From assembly GCA_963693365.1 (NCBI GenBank), contig CAVNZM010000002.1, positions 2,356,001 through 2,420,000 of the forward strand: a stretch of DNA of 64,000 nt. Direction: 5' to 3'. The notes under the pieces are model-generated. The model saw only the letters and a list, made by a program, of their open reading frames with translations. It ran no database searches and was not told the origin of the DNA. How positions within the stretch are numbered: position 1 is the stretch's first letter; each line of letters begins with the position of its first letter. The DNA is from Amoebidium appalachense (taxonomy: Eukaryota > Ichthyosporea). The translations under genes were made by a program, and so were the position numbers. Positions 1 through 10,975 of this stretch are shown one piece after another.

Positions 1-284
1 CTTAGAAGCAGGCATGCTGTTGTACGGGTTGTGAATGTTAGTTTCGGAACAGATGTGTGCGGAGCCAATATATTTGCTGCAATCAGAAGCCTAACGCTAT
101 AGCGGCTTGACGCAAGCAAAGGAGTGTAGCTTCAAACTGCTGTGCTCGATTTTCCAGAGGCGACACCTGAATTTCATGGCATGGGTAGGCGGGAGGACGA
201 GAGGGGGGAGAGGGGGGGGATAAGGAAAAGAGGAGGGTGCCCGGGGGGGGGGGGGGGGGGGGGGGGTGGAAAAGGGGTCGTTAC

Positions 285-537
285 CTGCATCACCCTTTCT
301 TAGACCTTTCTCCACACTCTCTCTTTTCGACTTCTGTGTACCTGAAGGCCCTGTATTTCTACTTGCCGTTGTATTTGTCAGAGTACTCATATCTCTTTCC
401 ACTCCGTTATCCATGACTATATCCCCTCCACCATTCTCAAAGCCGTTCATGTCAAGTTCATGTTCTTGCTCTTGGACTTCCATGTCCTCTGGTGATGAGT
501 GTGGTTGAATCTCAGCTGTGTGGGGGCTCATTTTCAC
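285..537 (-). CDS. First coding exon of an unidentified polar, acidic protein (partial gene)
   Basis: An ATG at 537 opens 84 codons of Ser/Glu/Asp/Asn-rich sequence that end at a good donor (GCAG|GTAACG) at 285/284, in phase 1. It begins MKMSPHTAEIQPHSSPED and has no cysteine, membrane segment or recognisable domain. The sequence looks disordered and could be the N-terminal tail of a regulatory protein. No second exon is visible in bases 1-284, which hold a G tract at about 243-266, so the gene would run off the left edge. Reading on past the donor gives only proline-rich sequence from homopolymers, which supports the splice site. I do not recognise the family. It could also be a chance ORF, because it rests on composition and one donor site. 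Confidence 0.35.
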
Positions 538-1045
538 GCTCTTCTATTTTCATGTCCTTGCTCTCGCGCAAGGATTATCACACGCGAAATGATATATTCT
601 GGATCTTGAGTTTCAACAGGATATGTGAGGCTGGGTGTCTGTACAGACTCTAACGACCCCGGGGATCGAGTAGCCTGTGGGCATAAAAAAAAAGAGGAGC
701 CTGTGGGCATAAAAAAAAAAGAGGATCTGAAATTGTATTGGTTGTGCGTTGTTTTGTGGGAGTGCTGTGCTGTTTCCAGAACTGACGACCACAGCCTTAA
801 TTGTATGATGCTAAATAACGCGTACACTGAGTTGCCAAGAGAGTCTCGGGGACGCGGGGGCCTCTGCTGGGAGAGACTCTGGCGGCGGCCATGGGGGGAG
901 GGAGGAGGGATTCGGCGGGAAAGTCTACAGTCAGATGATTGGTGGAATGTTCGCGCCAAAGTTTTCGCAGAACACGAAAGAACTACCATATATATAAAGT
1001 CCTTTTGCGCAAACAACTTCAAAACGTTGCAGAACCCTCCCCGCG

Positions 1046-1080
<35 letters not shown>

Positions 1081-2244
1081 CGCCTCCATTATGTGCTTGT
1101 ATGTATGTGTATTCTCAACACTGTAACCACATTCTTACCCCTCACCACTGCTTCCCGCGGGTTATCTCTGTCGAACATAATCAGTGCTATGTTTGCACAT
1201 TATGTTCGAATGCATCATCTGCCTGCACGACTGCTTTGATTTTCGTCATTTTTTTTTTTAATCTTTGTGCGTTTTTACAATGTCTTTGTTTCCACGGTTG
1301 CTCATAGTGGACTGCGCTGGATTTTTTTTCTTTTTGTGGTCAGTCAGTAGGCAAGCTTGGAGGGAGTTGTCAGGAGTGTGTAAACTTTATGGTCTTAGGA
1401 CCGTGCCTAGGCTCGCTTCCTTCGTGACTCCCCATCCGATTTCATTTGTGTTTGAGCTGCCACGCGCCACGTGATGCCTTGCTTGTTTGTAACGTGCTGT
1501 CTGTCGTTCAAATCCGTGTTGCTACCCAGACGCTGATGCAAGGGGGGGGACCCAATTTTTGTTTGTTACGGTGCTTGATTTCTAACACATGGGATGTTCA
1601 ACAGTTACCTGTTGGCCGAACGTAGCTTCGACAAAAGTACGTGGATGCTTGCAGCAAGCCCCATGCAAACACACAACATTTACATGCGTACGCCGTGTGC
1701 CTGTGAATCTCGGGGCCTAATTTGTTTGAGTGGGGCAAGAACAAGTGTGGAAGTTCAATGCTCGAGGCAGGCCAGGGGGAGAGTCCACGTCAGGGAGCGT
1801 GTGGAAAAGAAAACAAACAAACAAATAAAAAACGGCAGAACGATGGTGGTTGGTTTATCTTATTTCCTTTACTTGGCATCTTGACCCAAGGCTCATTCTG
1901 AGCCGTTTATTAGAAATAAGCTTCAAATATTATCGAACGTCACCAGAATAGGAAAATTGAAACTGGTTTCACCTTTCTAGTTCGAGCAGAGTAAAGACAC
2001 TAAACAACGGCAAGGACCTACTGGAAGGCTAAACTTCCTCACACTTTCAAAGGTATTTATGTTGCATGTACACAATAGATCTAGAGTACCATTGTACTCT
2101 ATTTACTTTTATACTTTAGAGAGCGAGAGAGAAAGAGAGCGTGTATGCGTGCGGGCGACAGCCATGGGGCGTGCGTGTGTGTGTGTACGCGCGCACGTGT
2201 GTGTGTGTGTGCAGTGAGTGAGTGAGAGCAGGAGCAAGAGAGGC
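538..2244. other. Intergenic region, no supported gene
   Basis: A 26-bp unit (gagcctgtgggcataaaaaaa type) is tandemly duplicated at about 676-725. A TATA-like stretch (accatatatataaag) lies at about 985-998. A C tract covers about 1047-1076, and GT-rich microsatellite sequence covers about 2165-2215. Open frames here are short and made of C-tract or TG-repeat translation, so none is reported as a gene. Confidence 0.5.
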
Positions 2245-3303
2245 TTATTCTGTAACAGACAAGCCAGAGGCTTCCAGAAAAGCCAAACAATCATTCACAA
2301 ACGTTTCCATAAACCTTTCATCGTGTGTGAAGAAGTGATCCCCATCCTCATATGCCACCAACTTGCCTCCTGCGCTATTTCTCAGCCATTCCATCTCCGA
2401 GTCATGGTGATCCTTGTGGCCGTTGACAAACAAGACCGGCCCCATGAATTTTGGTAGCGTCTCCCGCGGGTTACTTTGCTTCAATGTGGCAATCTGTCCC
2501 GCCGCCGAGTGGAAAAACACCCCCGGGCGTAAATTTGTTTCAAGGAGCGCCTGGTCGGAGATGTGACCGTTGGCGCGCCCAGCTGCAACTAGTTGTTGCA
2601 TTAGTGTGCTACTGCCCATGGAACCACCTACCGCACCAAGTGCAAAAAGTCCCATCCTTGCCATCAAACCTGCACCCACACCCACATTCTGCCCTGCTGC
2701 CGCGATAACTGCAGCCGAGAACATCTCCGGGTGCCTGCCAAGAATCTCCATTCCCAAGTACCCTCCCAAGGAGCCTCCGAAGTAGATGGGTTTTATCTCC
2801 CTGTCCACCCCGTCGGACTTTTGCACAAACGAAGGTGCGTGCTCCTTTGTTACATTGATTATCGCTTCAATTGCTGTTTCGAGAGTCAGTTCAACATCCA
2901 TGCAGGCCCCGTGCCCCGGTAAGTCAAGCGCAACACATCTGTATCCCTTCTCGACGAATAAGCGCATGTGTGGTAAAAACATTGTGCGGCAACCACCACC
3001 TCCGTGTACAAAAACGATGGCGGGTGCATGGCCTGCAGCCGGGCCCATGACTTCCACCGGCGAGGAGAAATCAATGCTTGAGTGGCGCTTGAAACACTCC
3101 TTGCAGAACGAGGTGGGCGTCCATTTTGAGGAATCGCTGTTTGCACTTGCGACCGTTTTTTCAGTCACAACAGCGTAGTCTATGCAGGTGGAGCAAAAGG
3201 TGTTGGCGCAGCCACCGTCCGTTTCTGGGCATGTGTAGCGCCAGGTGACGAGGTTGAACGGCCTGCTGCAGCCGGCGCATGTGGTGGCTGTTGGAGAGGT
3301 CAT
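2245..3303 (-). CDS. Zinc-finger / alpha-beta hydrolase fusion protein
   Basis: One uninterrupted frame of 352 codons. Residues 9-70 carry four cysteine pairs (C9/C12, C25/C32, C37/C40, C67/C70), enough for two zinc ions in a FYVE- or RING-like cross-brace. No FYVE basic patch is visible. Residues about 94-345 are an alpha/beta hydrolase: an oxyanion-type VHGGGG at 99-104, a nucleophile elbow GGSLGG with Ser178, a likely acid Asp298 in GHKD, and His323 in GDHFF. The fold class and triad are established for the superfamily; the substrate cannot be told from the sequence (lipase, esterase or peptidase are all possible). There is no signal peptide or membrane segment, so a cytosolic protein is likely, perhaps docked through the finger. 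The gene lies tail-out next to the divergent 2H phosphoesterase gene, about 370 bp away, so the two may share a promoter region. It is intronless, unlike most genes in the window. Confidence 0.88.
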   Translation of the reverse strand: MTSPTATTCAGCSRPFNLVTWRYTCPETDGGCANTFCSTCIDYAVVTEKTVASANSDSSKWTPTSFCKECFKRHSSIDFSSPVEVMGPAAGHAPAIVFVHGGGGCRTMFLPHMRLFVEKGYRCVALDLPGHGACMDVELTLETAIEAIINVTKEHAPSFVQKSDGVDREIKPIYFGGSLGGYLGMEILGRHPEMFSAAVIAAAGQNVGVGAGLMARMGLFALGAVGGSMGSSTLMQQLVAAGRANGHISDQALLETNLRPGVFFHSAAGQIATLKQSNPRETLPKFMGPVLFVNGHKDHHDSEMEWLRNSAGGKLVAYEDGDHFFTHDERFMETFVNDCLAFLEASGLSVTE

Positions 3304-3676
3304 TTATGCTGGAGCAGAGAAAATCCGTTTGTGTTGAAGTATTTTCTGCGAAGCTAAAATCACATACCACGGCAGAAGTACACACAGCTGCTGTTGAGTG
3401 TAGGCATGACTACCAGAGGAGGTTCGGATTGGGTAGTGCAGACCTGAGATAAACTAACTGTAAAACCAGAACATTCTGGCCTGTATTGATAAGAATGTAA
3501 GAGAATTACAATGTGTGGATATTCTTCTGTGCGGAAAACCTATTGTACGTGATCATGGAGCACCGTCACTGGGCCTTCACGGCCGTACAAGGAAGCATGT
3601 AGTCAGGACATACAGGCAGAACATGAAGAGCGCTGTATCATTTTGCTGGACTTTGCAAAGGTTTCAGTCTTAGATA

Positions 3677-4624
3677 ATGGGTTCGTGCACGTCGAAGATG
3701 GATGTGTTCGGGTGCTGCTTGCACACTCTACCAAGCCCTGAACCCACGCCAGAACAAGAAACAGAGCCACTGCTAAGACCACCAGTGGGCATTCACGCAG
3801 AGAGATATGAGCACATAATAAAAGAGCCAGAAGCACAAGGAAGGAAACATAGTCCGAAAAAGAAGCACGAAACACTAGCACAATCAAGTGATCAAGCAGC
3901 TGGCCAGAACAGGGTGAGTTCCTTTGGGAAAGAAACGAACGAACGGAAAACATCGAACAATAGAGAGGAAATTGAGAGAACGAAACAAGAGAAGAATACT
4001 CTGGTACGTCTGTTTGTTGCTGTTGAGCTCACGGAACAGTTTAAGCAAGCAGCACAAGAATCCATGTCAGATCTTCAAGCAGACCCCCAAATCATTGCAG
4101 CTGGGCGAGCGTTGCGCTGGGTTAGGTCAGAGGGACTTCATGTTACGTTGAAGTTTCTTGGAGAGGTGGAGGCGGAGAGAGTAGAGGGTATATCGGATGC
4201 GCTGAGGGAAGCGATCGAAAACTGCGGCCAAGTGCGCTTCCTGCTAAGGGGGCTAGGTAAGGTTGCTGAGATGGATCTGCCAGTGCATGTTTTTTTGTTT
4301 TGTGACTCATACAGCTCAACAATAGGAAAACGTAGCGAAACACGTACATCATTTGCGTGGTGGACCATAGGGCCTGGCAACATGTGGGAAGAGTGGAGGT
4401 GGCGGGGGCGGGGCCTGGGACCGGGGAGGGGGCGGAGGCGGGGGGTGGGGGGGGGGGGGAGGGGGGGGGAGGGGGGGGGAGGGGGGGGGGAGGGGGGGAG
4501 GGGGCGGGGTACGGGGCTACATCGGAGAGATGGAAGGAAGTAAGGCAGCTGTTGTAGGTTGTGTGTTTGTTTTTCTGGGTTAGAGAGGGGGTGGAGGGGG
4601 AGGTGGTGGTGGTGGGGGGGAGGG

Positions 4625-4661
<37 letters not shown>

Positions 4662-5262
4662 GGGTCCATTTTTCAATGGTTGTGTGTCTTAAGAGAAGGC
4701 AACGAGCTGGTTATGTGTGTGGTGTGTGGTGTGTGTTTCACCCTTTGGGGGAGGGGGGGGGGGGGGGGGGGGGGGACCAGGACAAGGAAGTGGAAAGGTC
4801 AACTGTAAGAGAACACAATTATTAATTCTTACTTATTTTTCCCTACCAAAACAGTCAGTTATATGCCCACTTCGCTCGCTTCCCCCGATTCTCCCCAGCC
4901 CCTTCTCCGTCCCCCCTCCCCCCCCCCCCCCCCCCCCCTCCCCCCCCCCCCTCCCCCCCCCCCCCCCCCCCCCCCCGGGGACAGCTGAAAGAGATTCCCT
5001 TTTGAATCCCCTCTTCCTTCAATAGTCCCCCCCCCCCCCCCCCCCCCCTCCCCCTATTTTTGCTCCCCTTTTTGTTGGCTGACCCTTTCCAAACCGTAGG
5101 TATGGGGTTGTTTCCGGAGGCGAAAAAGGGCCAACAGCCCATTCCCCGAGTTTTGTGGGTGGGGTTGGGGCCCGAGTGCCAAAAACCACTGGAGCGACTC
5201 CACTCTGCGGTTGATCTTGCTCTGATGGGCCAGGTGTGTGCGTGCGTGCGTGCGTGCGTGTG

Positions 5263-5303
<41 letters not shown>

Positions 5304-6317
5304 GTGCGCGCACATGTGCATGTTTGGGTGCATGTGTGCGTATGTTTGTGTGTGCGCTGGCGGCGGGCGGGGGGGAGGGGAGGGGGGTCGGTGTCGGTGG
5401 GTGGGTGGCTGGATGGGTGTGAGCGTGGTAGTGGGTGGTAGGGTGGGTGCGTGTTCTGCATTCCATCCCCCATGTTGTAGTTTCCTTTTCGTGATGATCG
5501 TTTTGCTTGCAGATACGTACCTGTGTTTCCACACATGCATTAGTAAGTGTACTGACTCACTGTAAATCATGACACACTTCCACCCCAAGTTGTCTCCCAC
5601 CTTTATACTTATTGACCTCGTCACCAACAGGGATTTCAGCCGGCAAAAGGATCATTCAACTCTCACATCACCCTTGCACGGATAGACGCTGGTAAAAGAC
5701 ACAATTCGAAAAACCGAAAACCAAAACGGAAGATAGACCTGACCAGTGGGGAGGAACAAGCAAGCAGCACCACAGAAACACAAACAGGAACCACAAGTAT
5801 GGAACTGGACGAATCGACCGTAGAAATTTCGGAAAAGGTACCGCCGGAGAACGGGCAGAAGAAATGGAAGGAAGAAGGCGGAAAACAAACTGCATTTAAA
5901 GATTTGTGGCGAGTGGTGGAGAGGATCCAATCATATTCGGTGAAAGATGAAGATGTGCTCCCAGCAGATCCCAACAGCCAGGGCATGCAGTCGACTGATG
6001 AAGTGCAGAGAGAGATCAAACCGGACCCATCCGGAGTTATGTTGTCGGAAAATGATGCAAGCATGACGATAAAAGGTGGAAACATTGGCTTGAAGAGTAA
6101 CCAAAACATTAGTGGTGATATGGTATTATGTGACGAGGATACAAAACAAGAATGCGAGACAGAGGCCAAGGAGAGGTGGCAGGGGAGGTGGGAACGAATG
6201 GCCATGTGTGTTACGAAGATTAGTCTGATGCGGAGTGAGTTGGGTAGGGGTGGTGCGAGATATACTGCGTTGGATACGTTTGAGCTTCCAACATCGTGCC
6301 TGTCTGTGCTGGATTAG
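3677..6317 (+). CDS. 2H phosphoesterase (RNA 2',3'-cyclic phosphodiesterase / LigT-like) with possible N-terminal lipid anchor
   Basis: Three exons: 3677-4256, 5100-5233 and 5631-6317, joined in phases 1 and 0 by GT-AG introns of 843 and 397 bp, giving 466 residues. The catalytic module spans about residues 110-258. It opens with RLFVAVEL, has the first HxT motif at H155-T157 (LHVTLKFLGE), a conserved RVLWVGL strand encoded in exon 2, and the second HxT motif at H250-T252 (SHITLARI) in exon 3. These two motifs define the 2H superfamily, whose bacterial ThpR/LigT members open 2',3'-cyclic phosphates on RNA. The N-terminus MGSCTSK fits an N-myristoylation site, with Cys4, Cys13 and Cys14 available for palmitoylation, so membrane attachment is inferred. 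The 100-residue linker before the domain and the 210-residue polar tail after it are not known from ThpR. AKAP7 is another 2H protein with an acylated isoform, but no kinase-anchoring helix was identified here. Confidence 0.87.
4440..5054. repeat. G and C homopolymer tracts within intron 1 of the 2H phosphoesterase gene
   Basis: Long G runs (about 4447-4660 and 4750-4775) switch to long C runs (about 4914-5050) within the same 843-bp intron. The two halves could pair as GGG/CCC in the pre-mRNA. Translated glycine- or proline-rich frames here are artefacts of the homopolymers. Confidence 0.8.
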
Positions 6318-6469
6318 ATGGCATCATGTAAATAGCAGGATGGCACACACATCCGCTTTTCCCCCCTTCTCCCCCCCTCCCCCCCCCCCCCCACCCCCCA
6401 CTCCACCCCACCCCCACCCCCAGCCCCATCCCCCCCCCAGACACGCACATCCATTTTCCATTTTTTCCC

Positions 6470-6526
<57 letters not shown>

Positions 6527-6902
6527 CCCGCCCCACCACCACCACCACCACCACCACCACCACCACCGCCACCCACTCACTCCTACCCACCCATCCACCC
6601 ACACACACACACACACGAACCAAAAAAAAAAAAAAAAAAAAAAAAAGAAAAAGGCACCAAGGGAGAGGTTCTTCCGGCCAGACAATTGCACGTGCTGCGG
6701 GGTATCAGCATTAATGGAGGTTGACTATGAGAACTTATTATCATCACATACTAAGATGCTCCCTCACTATCCCCCTGTGTATGAGTGCGTGGGTGGTTTT
6801 TTTTTTTTTTTTTTTTTTTTTTTTGTTGTTGTTGTTGTTGTTGCTGTTTGGGGGCCCGGGGGTGGGGGGGGGGGGGGGGGGGGGGGGGGGGGAGGGGGGA
6901 AG

Positions 6903-6940
<38 letters not shown>

Positions 6941-7079
6941 CGAAGACTGTTTTAGTGCTGTACTATTAAGCAGACCTTCCAGTCCGGGGTGTACCGCTTC
7001 ACATATTAGCGGAAACTAATGATATTTTAAAAAATATTCATATAAGTTAGCCATGTACATACGAATGAACTATATTTAA
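6318..7079. repeat. Intergenic low-complexity block (C, A, T and G tracts)
   Basis: It runs in order through a C tract (about 6361-6525), (ACC)n to about 6568, (CA)n, an A tract at about 6622-6645, a T tract at about 6798-6824, (TTG)n, then G tracts at about 6864-6937. No gene is supported. Confidence 0.85.
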
Positions 7080-8109
7080 GGGCCTGTTTGGTAGCGCGCT
7101 AAATACGGTTTTTTATCGTATTCGTATTTAGGGCCTAAATATGTATACGATCCCGTAGCATGCCAAACACGCCAAATTTATATAAATAAGCTTTTATTTT
7201 TTGTAAATACAATAGGGATCGCTTTTATATCGTATTTACGAAAATCACCTCCGGAGGTGATTTTCGTATGTAGGAAATTATCCAATCAAAGCATTTCGCA
7301 TCATTTATTGGCTATCAGCTAGCCCATGGTACAGCGTAAGCCGCGGCGGGCACATTTTTACTACAGTACGCATCATGCCGGCGCATGCACGTGAACAATT
7401 CAATGTTAAAAAGAAGGTCGGTGTCATACACGTCATTTTGTGTACATGCTCAGTTAAAATTTGCACATGAATTTGGGCTGCACAGGTAAGACAGAGAACG
7501 AGGAACCCTACACGGTGCATGATAACAAGCTCAGACTGTATATATATGCCATAATAATCATTGAAACAATACTGGACTCCGATATATGCATTAATAAAAA
7601 CAATCAAATGTACATGTACAAACTCGGTGACATGCAGGCACAACGAGTACTGCATAAGGACAAATTTTAACATTCATTATGTGTTCAGATATGTGGGGAA
7701 TGCCAGGGACAAACGTTGGTGACGTAAAACGAGGTCTCTAGCAAGGCTAGCCACCGCAATAACTGACAGTATCCCTTCAATAACAGACATTCTAACCTAT
7801 TGTTAAACAGAGCAAGACTCACCGTCGATTACTCGTTTTTGCCGTTCGCTGTAATACTGACTACAGCTGCACCAGTCTATATATGCATGGAATACTGAAG
7901 GATGATCAATGGGTGCGAATAGGGCCAATCAGATCTCGTGAACCATGTATCGACATTTTGTGTGACCAGTCACGCCTGACAGCGTTTGGAAGGCACAAAC
8001 CGTATTTAGGCCCTAAATACGCATACCACGATAAATTTTGTAAATACGGTAGATCGTATTTAGGGCCTAAATACAAATACGATTATTGGGGTGCTGCCAA
8101 ACAGGCCCC
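7080..8109. mobile_element. Non-autonomous DNA transposon (MITE-like, PIF/Harbinger-type ends)
   Basis: The left end reads GGGCCTGTTTGGTAGC and the right end is its inverse with one change (GCTGCCAAACAGGCCCC). Both ends are flanked by TAA (7077-7079 and 8110-8112), the target duplication typical of PIF/Harbinger elements. The length is about 1,030 bp. Subterminal regions carry repeated palindromic motifs (cgtatttagggcctaaatac type) at about 7120-7138, 8000-8020 and 8053-8073. A perfect 32-bp palindrome centred on CTCCGGAG lies at 7237-7268. No transposase motif or long ORF exists inside, so the element would need a transposase in trans. The superfamily call rests only on the target site and terminal GGGCC. 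Confidence 0.75.
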
Positions 8110-8112
8110 TAA

Positions 8113-9630
8113 TGAAGCACTACGTTTGCATGTGTCGTGTACATGCTGCCTGACCTCTCCTGCTCATACAAGTCCCCCCCCCTCCCCCCCCCCCCCCCCC
8201 CCCCCCCGGGGCCCTCTCTCCCCCGCCCCTTAGGAAAAAAAAAAGAAATTAAATAACTTGAGGCCATCCCCCCCCCCCCCCCCCCCCACCCACACACACA
8301 CACACAGACGGCCTCCCCCCCCCCTCCCCCCCCCCCCCCCCCCTCCCCCTGTCATTGACAACTTGAAGGTCTTGACCAAATGAGGGGTGTGTAAAAGGAT
8401 TCTCAGCGGAGCCTAGTCAAGTGCGTAAAGCCACGAGTCGCGTGTATGTATGTGTGCGCGAGTATCAAAGAATGAAGTAGTAGACTTTCGTTGGGAGGCA
8501 AGCCTTCACACCAATTCACAGTGATGTGTTAGCCGTTGCCAATCCAGGGCCCCAACCTACTCAAAGACCACTGCACTCAATGATGTATATATGTGGTGGT
8601 TCGTGGTGTGGTGTGTGTAAGTGTGCATCGGTAGCCCGAGGTGTTTAGACTCAGGGCACCGTGACCGCCGTCGGTGGCTGCTTCAAGGGCCGTCTAGGGT
8701 CGACCAAGCACACGTGTGGCGAGCTAGGCAGCTACAGCCAAAAGGACCCTTAGCATAAGCGGCCACAGGGGTAGAGCGCAGCCGTAGCCGGGCTAGAAAT
8801 AAAGGGGTAGAGAGAAGGAAAACAACAGGTGTTGTATGGTAGAGTGGGTTGATGAAGCACCAGTATAGGTGTCAACCTTAGTAACGGCGGCACAGCACAC
8901 TTTGATCTGTAGAAGTACTTGTCTTGAAGAAGTGGTGATGAACTGGTGAACTGGTCTTGCTTGCGTGTGCTGTTTTATACCTTCGGATCTCCCACAAATT
9001 GTGTGACAACAATTGTTGGGGATCTCAGCCAACCGTTACTCACTTACCCGAGCCTGATGTCTGGACAGCTAAATTGCTAGTCCAATCACGGAGCCCGTCT
9101 ACCTCAATCTCTTGATGTACATTCGATGCACAATATAGTGACGTGCGCAGTCGCCTGCCGGTGGGTGACACACGTGATACCGCCGCACGTGAACAGCGCA
9201 TGCCAAAACATGATATGGGTGCGTCCGCCGTGTGGACGCGAGTGTCACATGTCAAGAGTGACACTTGGTGATCTGCACATGATAATCACACGTGTCAAGT
9301 TACATAATATAGCATGATCATGCACTTGCGGACACATGTCCTGGTGCTATTATCGTTTATTTTGGAGCAGTTCGATAACACCCCCCCTGGCCAATGGCCC
9401 TCAGCTCCAGATCTCGAGCCCTCTCGCTCTCAGTTACAGACACACACACTCTCTCTCTCTCCCCATCCTCCCACCCACCCACCCACCCACCCACCCACCA
9501 ACCTTCCTCCCACCCACCCTCCCTCCTGTCTCACCCACCCACCCACCCACGTGCACCTTTGAGCTCGAGGCCCCTCTTCTCTCCGATCTCCAAAAGAAAA
9601 TTCACTTGCAGCATCTTTCCGTTTTTTAAT
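8113..9630. other. Intergenic region, nothing recognised
   Basis: C tracts lie at about 8175-8206, 8268-8288 and 8311-8348. About 8360-9330 is mixed-composition sequence with no convincing ORF, tRNA or repeat that I could identify. (ACCC)n-type repeats occupy about 9471-9550 just before the LINE fragment. Confidence 0.4.
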
Positions 9631-9829
9631 CGCAAGCATGTTGATAGGTGTGAATTTTTATGTCGCGTTTTACCTCTTTCCCTACGGGTGTCTGCTACAC
9701 TGGCTGGCAATGTGACCACTTTAGACTTTTTGTTGAATTCTGTTGGTCGTCACATTGAGTATTTATATGATTTTCACACGGTGTTCAGGTATATACCTCA
9801 GTATGCACTTGTTACTGGATAACTCGTGA
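9631..9829 (+). mobile_element. LINE fragment, 3' end of a first copy
   Basis: This stretch matches 17555-17754 almost base for base (for example HVDRCEFLCRVLPLSLRV in both translations). It encodes the cysteine/histidine-containing C-terminus of a LINE ORF2 product and ends in a stop. Differences are a few substitutions and a short insertion (ataccTcag versus atctcag). The second LINE copy begins directly after it, so two truncated copies lie head to tail. Confidence 0.75.
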
Positions 9830-9831
9830 AG

Positions 9832-10191
9832 TCTTCATCCACACGTTGTCTTCATCGACCTTAAGAACGCCTACGACACCGTACCCACTGGTTTGTTCAA
9901 GTTATGGCACAAGCTGGCTATGCGGGGCTTACCAGCCCCCTTTGGCCGTCTTCTGCAAGCGTTGTTCGATACCCCTCGCGGACGAGCGGCGGTCAATGGA
10001 ACATTAACACCCGGTTTTTCCCGCTCTCGGGGTCTTCTGCAGGGGTCCCTCCTGAGTCTGTTCTTGTTTGACGTTTTCATTGACGATTTAGCCTGCGCCC
10101 TCGAACCCTTTGGCCAACTGCATACCCGCCGTGTACCGGGTCTCCTTTTTGCGGACGATATTGTTCTTTGTTCCTTAACCGAAGATGTCAT
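9832..10191 (+). pseudogene. LINE reverse transcriptase, 5' part (interrupted)
   Basis: The frame reads VVFIDLKNAYDTVP, then GLLQGS, then LLFADDIVLC, which are reverse transcriptase motifs of non-LTR retrotransposons with the catalytic Asp in FID and the Asp pair in FADD. The endonuclease and earlier RT parts are missing, so the copy was 5' truncated. The frame is cut at 10191 by the copia element and resumes in the same frame at 16574, just after the duplicated GTCAT. Confidence 0.85.
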
Positions 10192-10899
10192 TGTCATCTT
10201 CACTTAATTCTCAGCAAGACTTAGAAGTTGAGTTTGGTATTTATTTATTAGTTGTTGTAGTTTGTTTCCTTTTCCTTTCTTCATTTCTTTCTTTCTTTTC
10301 CGTTTCCGTGTACACGACATCTTAGATCTGTGTACGTATCGACATACTTAGCTCGCGCACACGTATTGTCGTTTGCGTCAAAATCTATATATGTCATCCA
10401 ATCATATCTCGTTTGTATTTTCCCAAATATAGTAACTTACATTCCTTTCTCATTCCTTTCCCACGACGTAGCATTGTGCTATGTTCTTCAACTATTAGGA
10501 AAAATTATATTTAGACGTGTTATGATAAGAACATGTATAAATATATGTTATGAATTAATAGTTACATAAGTGGTTTTATTTTATTAAATGTTTCCGTGCT
10601 TTTATTAGAAGTTTCTTTCATTAGAGGATTGAGTTTTATATTCTAAATGTCGACAGACATTTTATTCGATATATTTTACACTCATAGTTTTCATTCTTTT
10701 GATTGGTTTATCGTTTCACATTCCCAAGTATAAAAGGGACCTCATCTTGAAATAAATCACAAGCAGTCGTATTCACTTCCTATGGTTCCAGAAATCGTTC
10801 CTCCTCTCCGGTTGTGTTTTTCCCGTGTGTCTTTGTGTTGTGTTTTACATAACACCCATCTGTGCTCTCTGCTTCTCCGTTTACCCACACAAAATAACA
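10192..10899 (+). repeat. 5' LTR of the copia element
   Basis: The 708-bp sequence runs from TGTCATCTTC to AAATAACA, with its copy at 15866-16573. It is AT-rich, unlike the GC-rich coding part of the element. It carries a TATA box (TATAAAAG, 10729-10736), followed by AATAAA at about 10752 and T/C-rich R/U5-like sequence. Confidence 0.95.
10729..10736 (+). promoter_or_regulatory. TATA box in the 5' LTR
   Basis: AGTATAAAAGGG is a canonical TATA element about 245 bp before the first ATG of the element. The same box is present in the 3' LTR at 16403-16410 and could drive transcription into downstream sequence. Confidence 0.6.
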
Positions 10900-10975
10900 G
10901 GTTTACGGCCCCTTTGCACGCTAACACACAATCTCGCTACAACCGCGAAAATCTCTCAGTCTTACTGCTTCAATC

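Noticed and set aside
4143-4825. Long glycine- or proline-rich frames in G/C tracts (also in many other introns)
   Set aside because: They exist only because homopolymers have no stop codons; no start context, conservation or splice logic supports them.
8640-9060. GC-mixed stretch examined for tRNA or LTR structure
   Set aside because: No cloverleaf, A/B box pair or repeated termini could be made out.
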